DNA of 64,000 nucleotides from HO2-45-11b sp964450915 (GTDB lineage Bacteria > Patescibacteriota > Andersenbacteria > UBA10190). Every line of letters starts with the position of its first letter. Position 1 is the first letter of the stretch. This document shows positions 7,119 through 13,812 of the stretch, in pieces. Under the pieces are notes generated by a model, which saw nothing but the letters and a program-made list of their open reading frames with translations, was not told the DNA's origin and ran no database searches. The stretch is from positions 1-64,000 of the forward strand of contig CAYVFG010000003.1 of the NCBI GenBank assembly GCA_964450915.1, given 5' to 3'. Both the position numbers and the translations under genes were made by a program.

Positions 7119-7141
7119 AGGTAATAGTATAAACGTACATT
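7113..7141 (+). promoter_or_regulatory. Likely promoter of gene 7193-7474
   Basis: TTGACA (7113-7118), a 17-base spacer and TACATT (7136-7141). The -35 is the right edge of repeat copy 4. Confidence 0.5.
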
Positions 7142-7192
7142 GATCGTAATGTATTCGTCCTTTCCAAATAACTTTTCTAACAAGAAAGATTC

Positions 7193-7474
7193 ATGATGGA
7201 CATAACATTTCTACTCAGCATTCTGGTAAGCGTTTTTTCCCTTGCCTTGGTGTTGATCGGCATTCCTGCTCAAATCAAAAAGAATTACAAAGAAAAACGG
7301 TCGGGGCAGCCCATTGCAACAATCCTGATTGCTCTTTGCTTTTATGCTTCTTCTATCGGCTTCTTTATTCTTACAAAAGCATGGTTGCCGTTAGTATCAT
7401 TCTGCATCGGTATTATCATGTGGGGGATTACTTTGGTTCAGTATTTCATCTACGAAAAGGGGAAAAAAGTTTAA
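7193..7474 (+). CDS. Three-helix membrane protein, SemiSWEET/PQ-loop-like, 93 aa
   Basis: The length and three predicted membrane helices match SemiSWEET half-transporters. After the first helix there is a PQ-loop-like motif, IPAQIKKNYKEKRSG, and the later helices are amphipathic in the SemiSWEET manner. Members of that family dimerise to move small sugars across the membrane; the substrate here is unknown. The start could be either of two adjacent ATG codons. The gene has a perfect 8-bp terminator behind it and lies alone between repeat copy 4 and a degenerate junction. Other small PQ-loop proteins are an alternative. Confidence 0.6.
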   Translation: MMDITFLLSILVSVFSLALVLIGIPAQIKKNYKEKRSGQPIATILIALCFYASSIGFFILTKAWLPLVSFCIGIIMWGITLVQYFIYEKGKKV

Positions 7475-7498
7475 ATCCGATCTGGAAAAATGCTCCTG

Positions 7499-7530
7499 CT
7501 CGCGACATGAAGTTGCGAGTTCTTTTTTAT
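7499..7530 (+). terminator. Terminator of gene 7193-7474
   Basis: CTCGCGAC and GTTGCGAG pair perfectly around ATGAA, followed by a T-run. Confidence 0.88.
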
Positions 7531-7575
7531 CCAAAATCCGTCTCCGTATCTTCATGAAATGCTCATGCGCAGTTG
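7528..7575 (+). repeat. Degenerate array junction
   Basis: TATCCAAAATCCGTCTCCG and TATCTTCATGAAATGCTCAT resemble the T-run, CCAAAA and C/T-rich left part of the array repeats, but the CCGTGTT core is not clear. It is listed as a possible eighth junction. Confidence 0.35.
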
Positions 7576-7586
7576 TATTTTCGAAG

Positions 7587-7618
7587 GTATAGTGAACCTA
7601 TACATACCGATTTGGTAT
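7587..7618. promoter_or_regulatory. Pair of operator-like inverted repeats upstream of 7647
   Basis: GTATAG-TGAAC-CTATAC (7587-7603) is directly followed by ATACC-GATTT-GGTAT (7604-7618). Both have perfect arms with 5-base centres, typical of a bound dimer, and they end 28 bases before the start codon. Confidence 0.5.
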
Positions 7619-7646
7619 ACACATTTTATTCTTAATAAATAATTCT

Positions 7647-8423
7647 ATGCATACATACGTAAAAAGTTTAGTCGTTGCATTGGCCTTGGCACTCGCGTTG
7701 CCAACAGGGGCTTTTGCGAGCGCGACCACGGGCACCTTTTCGGGGTTTGTGCCATCTATCGGAACGGATAGTTTTGTATTGCAAACCAAAAACCGTTATC
7801 AGCAGACTATTAATGTCTCGAGCGGCACGGTGATTACCATGCAAGGCAAAACAGAAACATTTTCGGATGTTATGGTTGGGGAGCAAGTGACTGTTAAGGG
7901 GGTGTGGGATAAGACAAACAAAAACGTAGCAGCCGAGACGGTTATTATTAAAGCGGCGAAAACAGGGTGGATTACGGGAACGATTACCGGGATAAATGGG
8001 ACTACGATCAGCGTGCTTTCAAAAGGCGTTACGTATTCAGTTGATGCAAGTAATGCAAAAACCATTCGACGATTCAATGCTCCGATGAAGGTTTCTGATA
8101 TGCAGATCGGAGACGTGTTGCAAGTGCGGGGAGTAATTCCTACGAGCACGAGCATTACGGCAACAACGATTCGAGATCTTTCTCTCCAGGCGCGCCATGG
8201 GCAGTTCGATGGAACTGTGCAATCGGTGAGCGGATCAAGCTTTGTGCTCCAAAGCAATCATCGAGGATCGCAGACTATCAATACGAACAGCTCGACAATC
8301 TACAAACACAAAGGAGCAATCGTTTCGTTCGCCAGTGTAACGGCTGGATCGAACGTGCGAGTATTCGGGGTGTGGAATAGCACAAATAGCAACGTAACTG
8401 CAAAGCTTGTCATTATCAAGTAG
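7647..8423 (+). CDS. Secreted three-repeat protein, DUF5666-like, 258 aa
   Basis: A classical signal peptide (basic start, Ala/Leu core, cleavage near AFA-SA at residues 22-26) precedes three similar beta-rich modules of about 75 residues. Each runs GTF/GTI-G...SFVLQ...T-I...V-G..V.VKG.W, as in DUF5666 proteins. The protein should be exported and possibly surface-held; no catalytic residues are evident. There is no Shine-Dalgarno. Two inverted repeats upstream suggest regulation, and a strong terminator follows. It closes the left accessory block. The function of DUF5666 domains is not known. Confidence 0.8.
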   Translation: MHTYVKSLVVALALALALPTGAFASATTGTFSGFVPSIGTDSFVLQTKNRYQQTINVSSGTVITMQGKTETFSDVMVGEQVTVKGVWDKTNKNVAAETVIIKAAKTGWITGTITGINGTTISVLSKGVTYSVDASNAKTIRRFNAPMKVSDMQIGDVLQVRGVIPTSTSITATTIRDLSLQARHGQFDGTVQSVSGSSFVLQSNHRGSQTINTNSSTIYKHKGAIVSFASVTAGSNVRVFGVWNSTNSNVTAKLVIIK

Positions 8424-8442
8424 TAAGAAATTTAAGAAGGAA

Positions 8443-8474
8443 AACAGCTCGCACATCACGCGAGCTGTTTTTGT
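8443..8474 (+). terminator. Terminator of gene 7647-8423
   Basis: AACAGCTCGC pairs perfectly with GCGAGCTGTT, followed by TTTGT. Confidence 0.88.
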
Positions 8475-8490
8475 ATTGCAATAGTAAAGC

Positions 8491-8618
8491 AAAAGAAAAA
8501 GCCGAGAGAAGTAGTGTGGCGCAATGCGTGGGCTATGGTATGTGAAACGATGGTACCACGTCCTTCAGGTAAGAGCTTGTGCTCGAACTTGTGCGCTTAC
8601 TACGACCTCTCTCGGCCT
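8491..8618 (-). ncRNA. Structured small RNA of unknown family, about 120 nt
   Basis: On the minus strand TATAAT (8626-8631) sits 8 bases before GGCCGAGAGA, and the RNA ends CTCTCGGC followed by TTTTTCTTTT. The two ends pair (GCCGAGAGA/TCTCTCGGC), then GTAGT/ACTAC and GCGCA/TGCGC extend the rod, and an inner GAGC-ACAA-GCUC hairpin is present. There is no start codon with a ribosome binding site. Promoter and T-run agree on the minus strand; the plus strand has no T-run at the corresponding end. I do not find SRP, tmRNA, RNase P or 6S signatures by eye. It fills most of the gene-free stretch 8424-8756. Confidence 0.65.
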
Positions 8619-8674
8619 AGCTAGTATTATATATTCTTGGATAAAGTCAATACCTACTCATTTTTCATTTATTA

Positions 8675-8703
8675 TTGATAAAATCATATAGATAGTATAT
8701 TAT
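8675..8703 (+). promoter_or_regulatory. Promoter of small gene 8757-8885
   Basis: TTGATA, a 17-base spacer and TATTAT, 53 bases before the ATG. Confidence 0.72.
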
Positions 8704-8756
8704 GTTGTTGTGTTTGATTGGTTTTGGTGTGTTGTCCTGGAATTTGGAGATGTTCG

Positions 8757-8885
8757 ATGACGCGGTTCTTTAAGTTAATTCTCAGCTTCTTGGGATTATC
8801 GAGGGTGGGGGCGCGCGAAGATTGGATTTACGATTTCAGTCGGCCGAGAAATCGAGCCTTCGACAATCTTGGAGTCAAGTACTGA
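8757..8885 (+). CDS. Small hypothetical protein, 42 aa
   Basis: The ORF MTRFFKLILSFLGLSRVG... has GGAG 7 nt before its ATG, a TTGATA-17-TATTAT promoter at 8675-8703 and a long terminator hairpin at 8921-8960, so it is a complete small transcription unit. The first 15 residues form a basic amphipathic or membrane-seeking helix; the rest is polar and aromatic (EDWIYDFSRPRNRAFDNLGV). It could be a small membrane-associated peptide, a toxin or a regulator, but there is no recognisable family and no antitoxin-like partner. Confidence 0.68.
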   Translation: MTRFFKLILSFLGLSRVGAREDWIYDFSRPRNRAFDNLGVKY

Positions 8886-8920
8886 AGACAGTAGCGCCAG
8901 CCTCGCTTGCTGCCAAACCA

Positions 8921-8960
8921 ACGGATTGTATTTCTTTTGTGAAATGCAGTCCGTTTTTTC
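8921..8960 (+). terminator. Terminator of small gene 8757-8885
   Basis: ACGGA-TG-ATTTC pairs with GAAAT-CA-TCCGT with single bulges, followed by TTTTTT. Confidence 0.82.
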
Positions 8961-8965
8961 TTGAA

Positions 8966-9001
8966 AAGAAAAAGTCGACCTACTCATGTGAGCGGGTCGA
9001 C
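8966..9001 (-). terminator. Terminator of gene 9026-9736
   Basis: On the minus strand GTCGACC pairs with GGTCGAC across 14 bases, followed by TTTTTC. It is convergent with the terminator at 8921-8960. Confidence 0.8.
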
Positions 9002-9025
9002 GTATTTGTGTTAGAGAAGCGCGTG

Positions 9026-9736
9026 CTATACAAGCGCCTCTCTGATGCGTTGCAGGAATTGAATTCCCTGAGCCGTATCGTTCGCGTGAACTTCGCACGG
9101 CATCTTCGTAACGCTTTCTGTGAAAAGATGCTCGAGGTCTCGCTTGGGAGTTATTTGATCCCAGTTGATATTTAGAACTCTTGTTTGCCAGCCGACGCGG
9201 ATGGGGCCCACTTCCGTGTGTGCAATGTACCAAGGCTCGCATTTCATGGCAGTAACGGCAGGGAAGTGCCCGTGAGGAATTGCTTGAAACCATTTTTGAG
9301 AGAACCCGGCTTTGTGAAACATCGCGTCGAAACTGTTGCGGCCTTCTGTCGTGAGTCGGGCTCGGTTGCATGCAAAGTGAGCGAAGCGCACGATCTTAAA
9401 GACTCCGACGTCGCCTTTTTGCACGAGGTAATCAAGGCAAATGCCGTCCTCTTTTCCTCTGCGGCTATACTTTCCTTCGGGAATGAGGAGTTCGTTCGTT
9501 ATGTGCCAAAAGGGGTCCATCTCATACAGTCCATCGATCCGACAGCTGAAAATTCCGGCTAAAACTGTGCGAATGCTTTTTCCGACAAAGCGATCGAGAC
9601 CGATTTCTTGCGTTGTTTCGTAGGACATCACGTGGTCCAGATCAGGGCGTGACCCCAAAATGTTCCACCCTTGCCCGCATTCGCTGCAGACAAGATTTTT
9701 CGGCGGAGTTTCAACGCACCATTCGGGTGGGCGCAT
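9026..9736 (-). CDS. Hypothetical protein with an N-terminal zinc-ribbon-like motif, 236 aa
   Basis: The start MRPPEWCVE at 9736 was chosen because AAGGA lies 7-8 nt upstream; the frame is open for 50 more codons, but that stretch has poor protein character. Near the N-terminus is LVCSECGQGW, half of a possible zinc knuckle, with further cysteines later (FSCRID, FAHFACNRA). His and Trp are frequent. There is no signal peptide or membrane helix. I do not recognise the family; a nucleic-acid-binding or HNH-like fold would fit CxxC plus HFACNRA but is speculative. It is an isolated gene with its own terminator, like other orphans here. Confidence 0.65.
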   Translation of the reverse strand: MRPPEWCVETPPKNLVCSECGQGWNILGSRPDLDHVMSYETTQEIGLDRFVGKSIRTVLAGIFSCRIDGLYEMDPFWHITNELLIPEGKYSRRGKEDGICLDYLVQKGDVGVFKIVRFAHFACNRARLTTEGRNSFDAMFHKAGFSQKWFQAIPHGHFPAVTAMKCEPWYIAHTEVGPIRVGWQTRVLNINWDQITPKRDLEHLFTESVTKMPCEVHANDTAQGIQFLQRIREALV

Positions 9737-10074
9737 GGCATCTTCCTTTGTGTTGGAGATATGAATTGAGTTGGTGAGAGAGCTACGGCTATTCTGTGCT
9801 TTACAGCATTCCTTTGTCAATGATTTCCATTTTGAAAAACGGAAAGGCAAAAGCATTCGATTGTCAACGATAGAAGCTATTTGCAAAGCGCTTCCGTGCC
9901 AACCTGGAGATATCTTGGGATATAAGTAGGAGTGGGTACTGCATCAGCAAATAAGGAGGACTGTTTCTTGGAAAAATGAAATACGCCAATATTGACAATA
10001 TCAATCCGATAGTCTATTATGATTGGCTGTAGGTGTTCGGATTGCACGTTATTCACATGAAAGGTTCAAGGGCT
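9737..10074. other. Gene-free stretch between divergent orphan genes
   Basis: It holds the leader of the minus gene at the left and the consensus promoter of the plus gene at 9992-10020. Several TTGACA/TTGTCA sequences occur around 9820-9875 without good -10 partners. An AAGGAGG at 9953-9959 precedes an 18-codon ORF (9976-10032) that overlaps the promoter and is not accepted as a gene. Nothing else is evident. Confidence 0.4.
9992..10020 (+). promoter_or_regulatory. Consensus promoter of gene 10075-10488
   Basis: TTGACA, a 17-base spacer and TATTAT. The predicted transcript start near 10027 rules out most upstream start codons for the next gene. Confidence 0.78.
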
Positions 10075-10488
10075 ATGCGAATCGTGACGGAGTCAGGGGT
10101 TTCAACGGAAGCAGGGATGCCGGTGGATGGCGGAATGACGATGAACGTCTTTCCGCTTGTTGAGAGATGGCTTGCTGAGAATGTCGATAGACTGCGTGCT
10201 CTGCAACACGTTGCGGTTCACAAGGGGATGGATCGATACCGATCCATGATCGATTTCCTGTTTTGCGAGACATTTATCGACTTCAAGGAGAGCTGTTTTC
10301 GTTTTTATGATCAGCGAGGGCCGGAGTTGAAAGGATGTTCACAGTTCAGCGAAGGGATTCGAACCCAGTGGGAGCGCCAGCTTCTTGTTGCGCTGGAATA
10401 TGCGTATCGCATTTTCCAGTCAAAACGAGATATCACCTGGACGCTTTTCCGGCTCGAGTTTTTACAACTGGAACTCCTCGCCGCCTAA
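10075..10488 (+). CDS. Hypothetical protein, about 137 aa
   Basis: I do not recognise it. The body from about residue 20 is helical with many aromatic residues and Leu (FPLVERWLAENVDRLRALQH; CFRFYDQRGPEL), soluble, ending LELLAA. The start is uncertain: the frame opens at GTG 10033, and ATG codons occur at 10057, 10075 and later ones near 10114-10141. 10075 is used because AAAGG lies upstream of it. A consensus promoter precedes and a GC-rich terminator follows, so it is monocistronic, in the same style as the other orphan genes. Confidence 0.62.
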   Translation: MRIVTESGVSTEAGMPVDGGMTMNVFPLVERWLAENVDRLRALQHVAVHKGMDRYRSMIDFLFCETFIDFKESCFRFYDQRGPELKGCSQFSEGIRTQWERQLLVALEYAYRIFQSKRDITWTLFRLEFLQLELLAA

Positions 10489-10518
10489 TGAGCCACGCAC
10501 TTTTTGTTGTGTATGTTT

Positions 10519-10548
10519 CGCCCGCGCTTTCGAGCTCGGGCGTTTTTA
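10519..10548 (+). terminator. Terminator of gene 10075-10488
   Basis: CGCCCG and CGGGCG pair, followed by TTTTTATA. Confidence 0.83.
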
Positions 10549-10583
10549 TATACATCTCTTATTTGGGTGTATGATATGTGCAT

Positions 10584-11120
10584 ATGGCTTCTAAGAAAAA
10601 TAAAAAAGATCAAATCAGGCAACGTAATCTTTTTATCGCAGGTGGAATAGTTGCAGTGCTGTGCCTCATTGCAGTTGCAAGTATCTTCGGGTATTCGCTC
10701 CGGGGTGCTGTGTATTCGGGGAGCGCAACATTTTCCGCATCTCCAAGTCCGCGCCCGACGCCATCTCCTTCATGCACGCCACTGAGCAGCGCTCAGGTAT
10801 CGGATATTGTTAAGCATATCAACAGTATTCAGTTGCAAATTGAGGATATTAACAAGCAAATACAAGCTTCGGAAAGAGATAGGTTTTCTCTTGAAAATTC
10901 GTTATTGAAATTACAAGGTCAGTTGAAAAAAGCAACTGATAAAAATACGATCAAGTTCTTGAAGAGCCAAATTAATGCTGTTTCTGCAAATATAGTAGTG
11001 GCAGATGAGCATTTGAATTCGTTGCGACAACAAATCGGAAAGCTGTATGAGCAAATAACTCACCTGAATGAAACGCTGAGTCATAATTGCAATAATCAAG
11101 GGTCTCCGACGCCGTTGTAG
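10584..11120 (+). CDS. Membrane-anchored coiled-coil protein, 178 aa
   Basis: A Lys-rich cytoplasmic tail and one membrane helix (about residues 17-38) are followed by a Pro/Ser/Thr linker (SASPSPRPTPSPS) and a long coiled coil reaching almost to the C-terminus. TATGAT at 10570-10575 is 8 nt before the ATG and there is no Shine-Dalgarno, so the message is probably leaderless. Two small genes follow, separated by 1 base and then overlapping by 4 bases, forming an operon. Enzymatic motifs are absent; it is probably a cell-envelope or division-associated structural protein. Confidence 0.75.
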   Translation: MASKKNKKDQIRQRNLFIAGGIVAVLCLIAVASIFGYSLRGAVYSGSATFSASPSPRPTPSPSCTPLSSAQVSDIVKHINSIQLQIEDINKQIQASERDRFSLENSLLKLQGQLKKATDKNTIKFLKSQINAVSANIVVADEHLNSLRQQIGKLYEQITHLNETLSHNCNNQGSPTPL

Positions 11121-11121
11121 T

Positions 11122-11319
11122 ATGAGCCCCGCAGACTCCCAGAGTACTCCGGACGATATTCGCGCAGCAGGGTGGATGGTGGCCGTTCATAATGATTATC
11201 GATTAAATGGAGAGCTGCATACGTTTTGGCTATTTACAAAAGATGATCGAGCAGTAAAGGGGGAGGGGAAATCGGATGCTGAGGCGTTGAACGAAATACG
11301 CAAAGCATTAGCTATATGA
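11122..11319 (+). CDS. Small hypothetical protein, 65 aa
   Basis: It starts one base after the stop of the coiled-coil gene and overlaps the next start by 4 bases (ATGA), so translational coupling is likely. The sequence is compact and soluble (GWMVAVHNDYRLNGELHTFW, then KGEGKSDAEALNEIRKAL), resembling a small alpha/beta domain. The family is not recognised. Confidence 0.7.
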   Translation: MSPADSQSTPDDIRAAGWMVAVHNDYRLNGELHTFWLFTKDDRAVKGEGKSDAEALNEIRKALAI

Positions 11320-11546
11320 ATGATTCGTCTCGCTCAAAAGAATTAGACGCTCTTACGAATCAAGTGCGCAAGCTAAATAAAAATATGAAGTGGCATGCTA
11401 CGTTTGTTCGCGGAATTGCTACTGGTTTTGGTACCGCTATCGGTGCGGGCATAATAGTGACGATTGTTGTAGTAGTGCTCAATAAGCTTACAGACTTGCC
11501 ATTGCTAGGCAGCGCATTCGGATTTCTTGCCAGTCATTTGAAATAA
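11316..11546 (+). CDS. DUF5665-type small membrane protein, 76 aa
   Basis: An N-terminal amphipathic coil (ELDALTNQVRKLNKNMKWH) leads into one membrane helix with the FVRGIATGFGTAIGAGI pattern seen in DUF5665 proteins, then a short tail. It overlaps the previous stop by 4 bases. The family is widespread in Parcubacteria and of unknown function, probably an envelope component. Confidence 0.75.
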   Translation: MNDSSRSKELDALTNQVRKLNKNMKWHATFVRGIATGFGTAIGAGIIVTIVVVVLNKLTDLPLLGSAFGFLASHLK

Positions 11547-11593
11547 CCGCATTATCGATCAGTGAGAACCGAAATATTTGTCGCCGTATAGTC

Positions 11594-11938
11594 TTATTTT
11601 GTTTGTTGTTCTAGTGCCGAGAATGCGGATGTAATAAGAGAGAATACCAAGCTGAATAATAATCCGTACCAAAAATCCTGAACGAAGAATCCGGGAACGA
11701 TTCTGCTCGTGAGCATTACCAGCACCGCGTTAATAATAAATGTGAATAATCCGAGTGTCAGAATTGTTATCGGCAGAGTAAGGAGGATGAGAAACGGTTT
11801 AATTAAAATATTCAGTAAGCCGAGAACGAGCGCAACGAGGAGTGCTGTTGTAAGGCCGGTTACTGCTACTCCTGGCAATATGTATGCGGTAATAATGATA
11901 GCGAGCGCATTTATAGCCCACTTTAAAAAGATATTCAT
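11594..11938 (-). CDS. Phage holin superfamily IV-like membrane protein, 114 aa
   Basis: Four predicted membrane helices contain the NILIKPFLILLTLPITILTLG core typical of the YvlD/holin-4 family. The start MNIFLKWAI at 11938 is preferred; the upstream extension is short and polar. TACGAT lies 9 nt before it. The gene is 7 bases behind the secreted coiled-coil/C39 gene on the same strand. Members are common non-phage envelope proteins; a lytic role is not implied. Confidence 0.85.
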   Translation of the reverse strand: MNIFLKWAINALAIIITAYILPGVAVTGLTTALLVALVLGLLNILIKPFLILLTLPITILTLGLFTFIINAVLVMLTSRIVPGFFVQDFWYGLLFSLVFSLITSAFSALEQQTK

Positions 11939-11945
11939 AGAATCG

Positions 11946-13172
11946 TTATCGTAAAACAATCATTGAGCGAACATAGTTGAGGCCATAGCTTCTGTTTTGT
12001 CCGAGCGGGTCTTGCATCTGGTATGAGTTGCCAACTTTTCCTTGGATGACGATAAAATGGGATGATCCGTCGGAATTAATTGCGCCTACTTGCGGTAAAT
12101 AGATGCTGACGATAACTGGGCGGCCCGCCTTGAGTTCGTCATCAACCGTAGCCCAGTTTACGCCAGTTTTTTCTTGGATAGAAAGTCCAACGCCCGACGC
12201 AACTGCATTTGTGTTTGCGTACCCGCCTCGGGTAAACCAGCTTGGGTGGTTTGCGATCTGTGCGGGGGTGACATGGTATCCCTTCTTTGTTGCAACCATG
12301 GCAAGCGATGTGATGAGGCATCCGTAATCATGAACGGTGTATGGACTGTATCCGAGCGTGTCGTAATAATTTAATTGATTGTACGACCAAGATGCTGCAG
12401 GGGCGGATACGATATCGTTACCCCAGTGGGCTTGCGCTACTAAGTTCTGTAATTTTCGCTGCGTTTCTGCGATCTGCTGCTTAATGACTGCCTGGTCTGC
12501 TGCATACGATTGAATTTGCGCCTTGGTTGCGGACAATAAATAATTCGTTTGATTCGTTTGATACGATAAATCTTTTTGATGCCCGGTAAGATTTTCGTGG
12601 AGGTTGCTTAAGGAATCTTTTTGTTTTTGCAGATTATTTTTTTGCTGCTGAAGATCTGCTTGCAGAGCGCGCGTGTCGTTTACTCGCTTTTGAATGTTGT
12701 CTTGTAATTGCTTCAAGTAATCCATGTCGTTCGTCACTTCTGAAAACGAAGATCCGGAAAGAAGGATCGCAAGTTGGGGGGTTTGTGATTCAGTGTACAA
12801 TTGCACGATTTCAGATTCGAGCTGTGCCTGGAGCTGGGTAAGCTGCTGCTGTTCGGAATCTATGTATCCTGACACCTGGTCAATCTGAGTGGAGGTGTCG
12901 GAAATTTTGCCTTGGGTATCTTTGATTTGCGCTTGAGTTGTTTGGAGCTTGCTGCCTAAGTCCGCCAAAGCTTGTTTATAGCTATAGGCAGTTTGCTGTT
13001 TCTCGTTAATTTTTTGTTGTCCTTGGGCCAGTTTTGCTTGCAAGGCCTTGATGGCAGCATTGCAGCTCTCCGCATCGGTACACGTAACAGCTTGCGCAGA
13101 TTGCAAAGCAACCGCGAAGAACATACTAGCTAACACGACGATGCTAGTCACCTTTTTCCAAACAATACGCAT
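11946..13172 (-). CDS. Secreted CwlO/PcsB-like coiled-coil protein with C39-like peptidase domain, 408 aa
   Basis: A signal peptide (to about residue 28) is followed by a roughly 220-residue coiled coil of the kind seen in CwlO/PcsB cell-wall hydrolases. The C-terminus has a papain-like C39 domain: Cys in YGCLITSLAMV (about 285), His in SSHFIVIQG (about 372) and Asp in MQDPLG (about 387). Normally such coiled coils carry NlpC/P60 or CHAP; here the catalytic unit is C39_2-like. It probably acts outside the membrane on peptidoglycan cross-bridges or peptides. TATTAT lies about 10 nt before the start. It is cotranscribed with the holin-like gene. Confidence 0.85.
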   Translation of the reverse strand: MRIVWKKVTSIVVLASMFFAVALQSAQAVTCTDAESCNAAIKALQAKLAQGQQKINEKQQTAYSYKQALADLGSKLQTTQAQIKDTQGKISDTSTQIDQVSGYIDSEQQQLTQLQAQLESEIVQLYTESQTPQLAILLSGSSFSEVTNDMDYLKQLQDNIQKRVNDTRALQADLQQQKNNLQKQKDSLSNLHENLTGHQKDLSYQTNQTNYLLSATKAQIQSYAADQAVIKQQIAETQRKLQNLVAQAHWGNDIVSAPAASWSYNQLNYYDTLGYSPYTVHDYGCLITSLAMVATKKGYHVTPAQIANHPSWFTRGGYANTNAVASGVGLSIQEKTGVNWATVDDELKAGRPVIVSIYLPQVGAINSDGSSHFIVIQGKVGNSYQMQDPLGQNRSYGLNYVRSMIVLR

Positions 13173-13240
13173 GTGTTCTCATATAATACTGTTTTTTAAT
13201 GGATTTTGCTAGGTTGTATATATTGGTTTACTGTCACTAT

Positions 13241-13810
13241 ATGCCTAAGGTGCGATTGGATGTGCTTATAGAGGGTTTTGCTGATGAGTCAAGCTTGAAA
13301 CAGCATGGAACTGCTCGATATCAACCGAATATTGTGTTGATGCGTGTTGATGATCTAGTGATTATTGTAGATCCGGGAACGGTGGAAAGGCAGTCAGATA
13401 TTGCGGACGCCTTGGCAGTGCAAGGCTTGAAAGTATCAGATGTGACACATGTTATTCATACGCATCATCATTTGGATCACAGTCGCAATACGGGAATGTT
13501 TATGGATGTTCCAGTTATCGATGCATGGGCAGTGTGGAAGGGAGTTGATTACGACAGAAAGCCCACGGCTTTGCATGAATTAATTCGCTTGCAGCCAACC
13601 CCCGGACATTCGTATGACAGCTTGACGGTATTTGCAGACACGGAAGATGGTATCGTCGCAATCTGTGGCGATGTATTTTGGTGGAAAGGCGACACGCAAT
13701 CAGATGTATATGCAACGGATGTAGAAGATCTTGCGAAAAGTCGCGCGCTTGTTCTTGAGCAATCAGATTTCGTTATCCCCGGACATGGTCCGAAATTTAA
13801 AACGAAGTAG
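13241..13810 (+). CDS. Metallo-beta-lactamase fold hydrolase, MBLAC1-like, 189 aa
   Basis: The metal motif THHHLDH lies at about residues 72-78, with the later His (TPGHSYDS), Asp (CGDVFWW) and His (IPGHGPKF) ligands all present. Length and motif spacing match small MBLAC1-type hydrolases; the substrate is unknown. MPKVRLDV at 13241 is preferred over the open-frame start at 13199 because homologous folds begin at this strand. It converges with the propeller gene (2 bases between stops) and diverges from the C39 gene. Confidence 0.88.
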   Translation: MPKVRLDVLIEGFADESSLKQHGTARYQPNIVLMRVDDLVIIVDPGTVERQSDIADALAVQGLKVSDVTHVIHTHHHLDHSRNTGMFMDVPVIDAWAVWKGVDYDRKPTALHELIRLQPTPGHSYDSLTVFADTEDGIVAICGDVFWWKGDTQSDVYATDVEDLAKSRALVLEQSDFVIPGHGPKFKTK

Positions 13811-13812
13811 GG

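Noticed and set aside
9976..10032. 18-codon ORF after AAGGAGG
   Set aside because: Spacing to the SD is 16 nt and the ORF overlaps the consensus promoter of the next gene.
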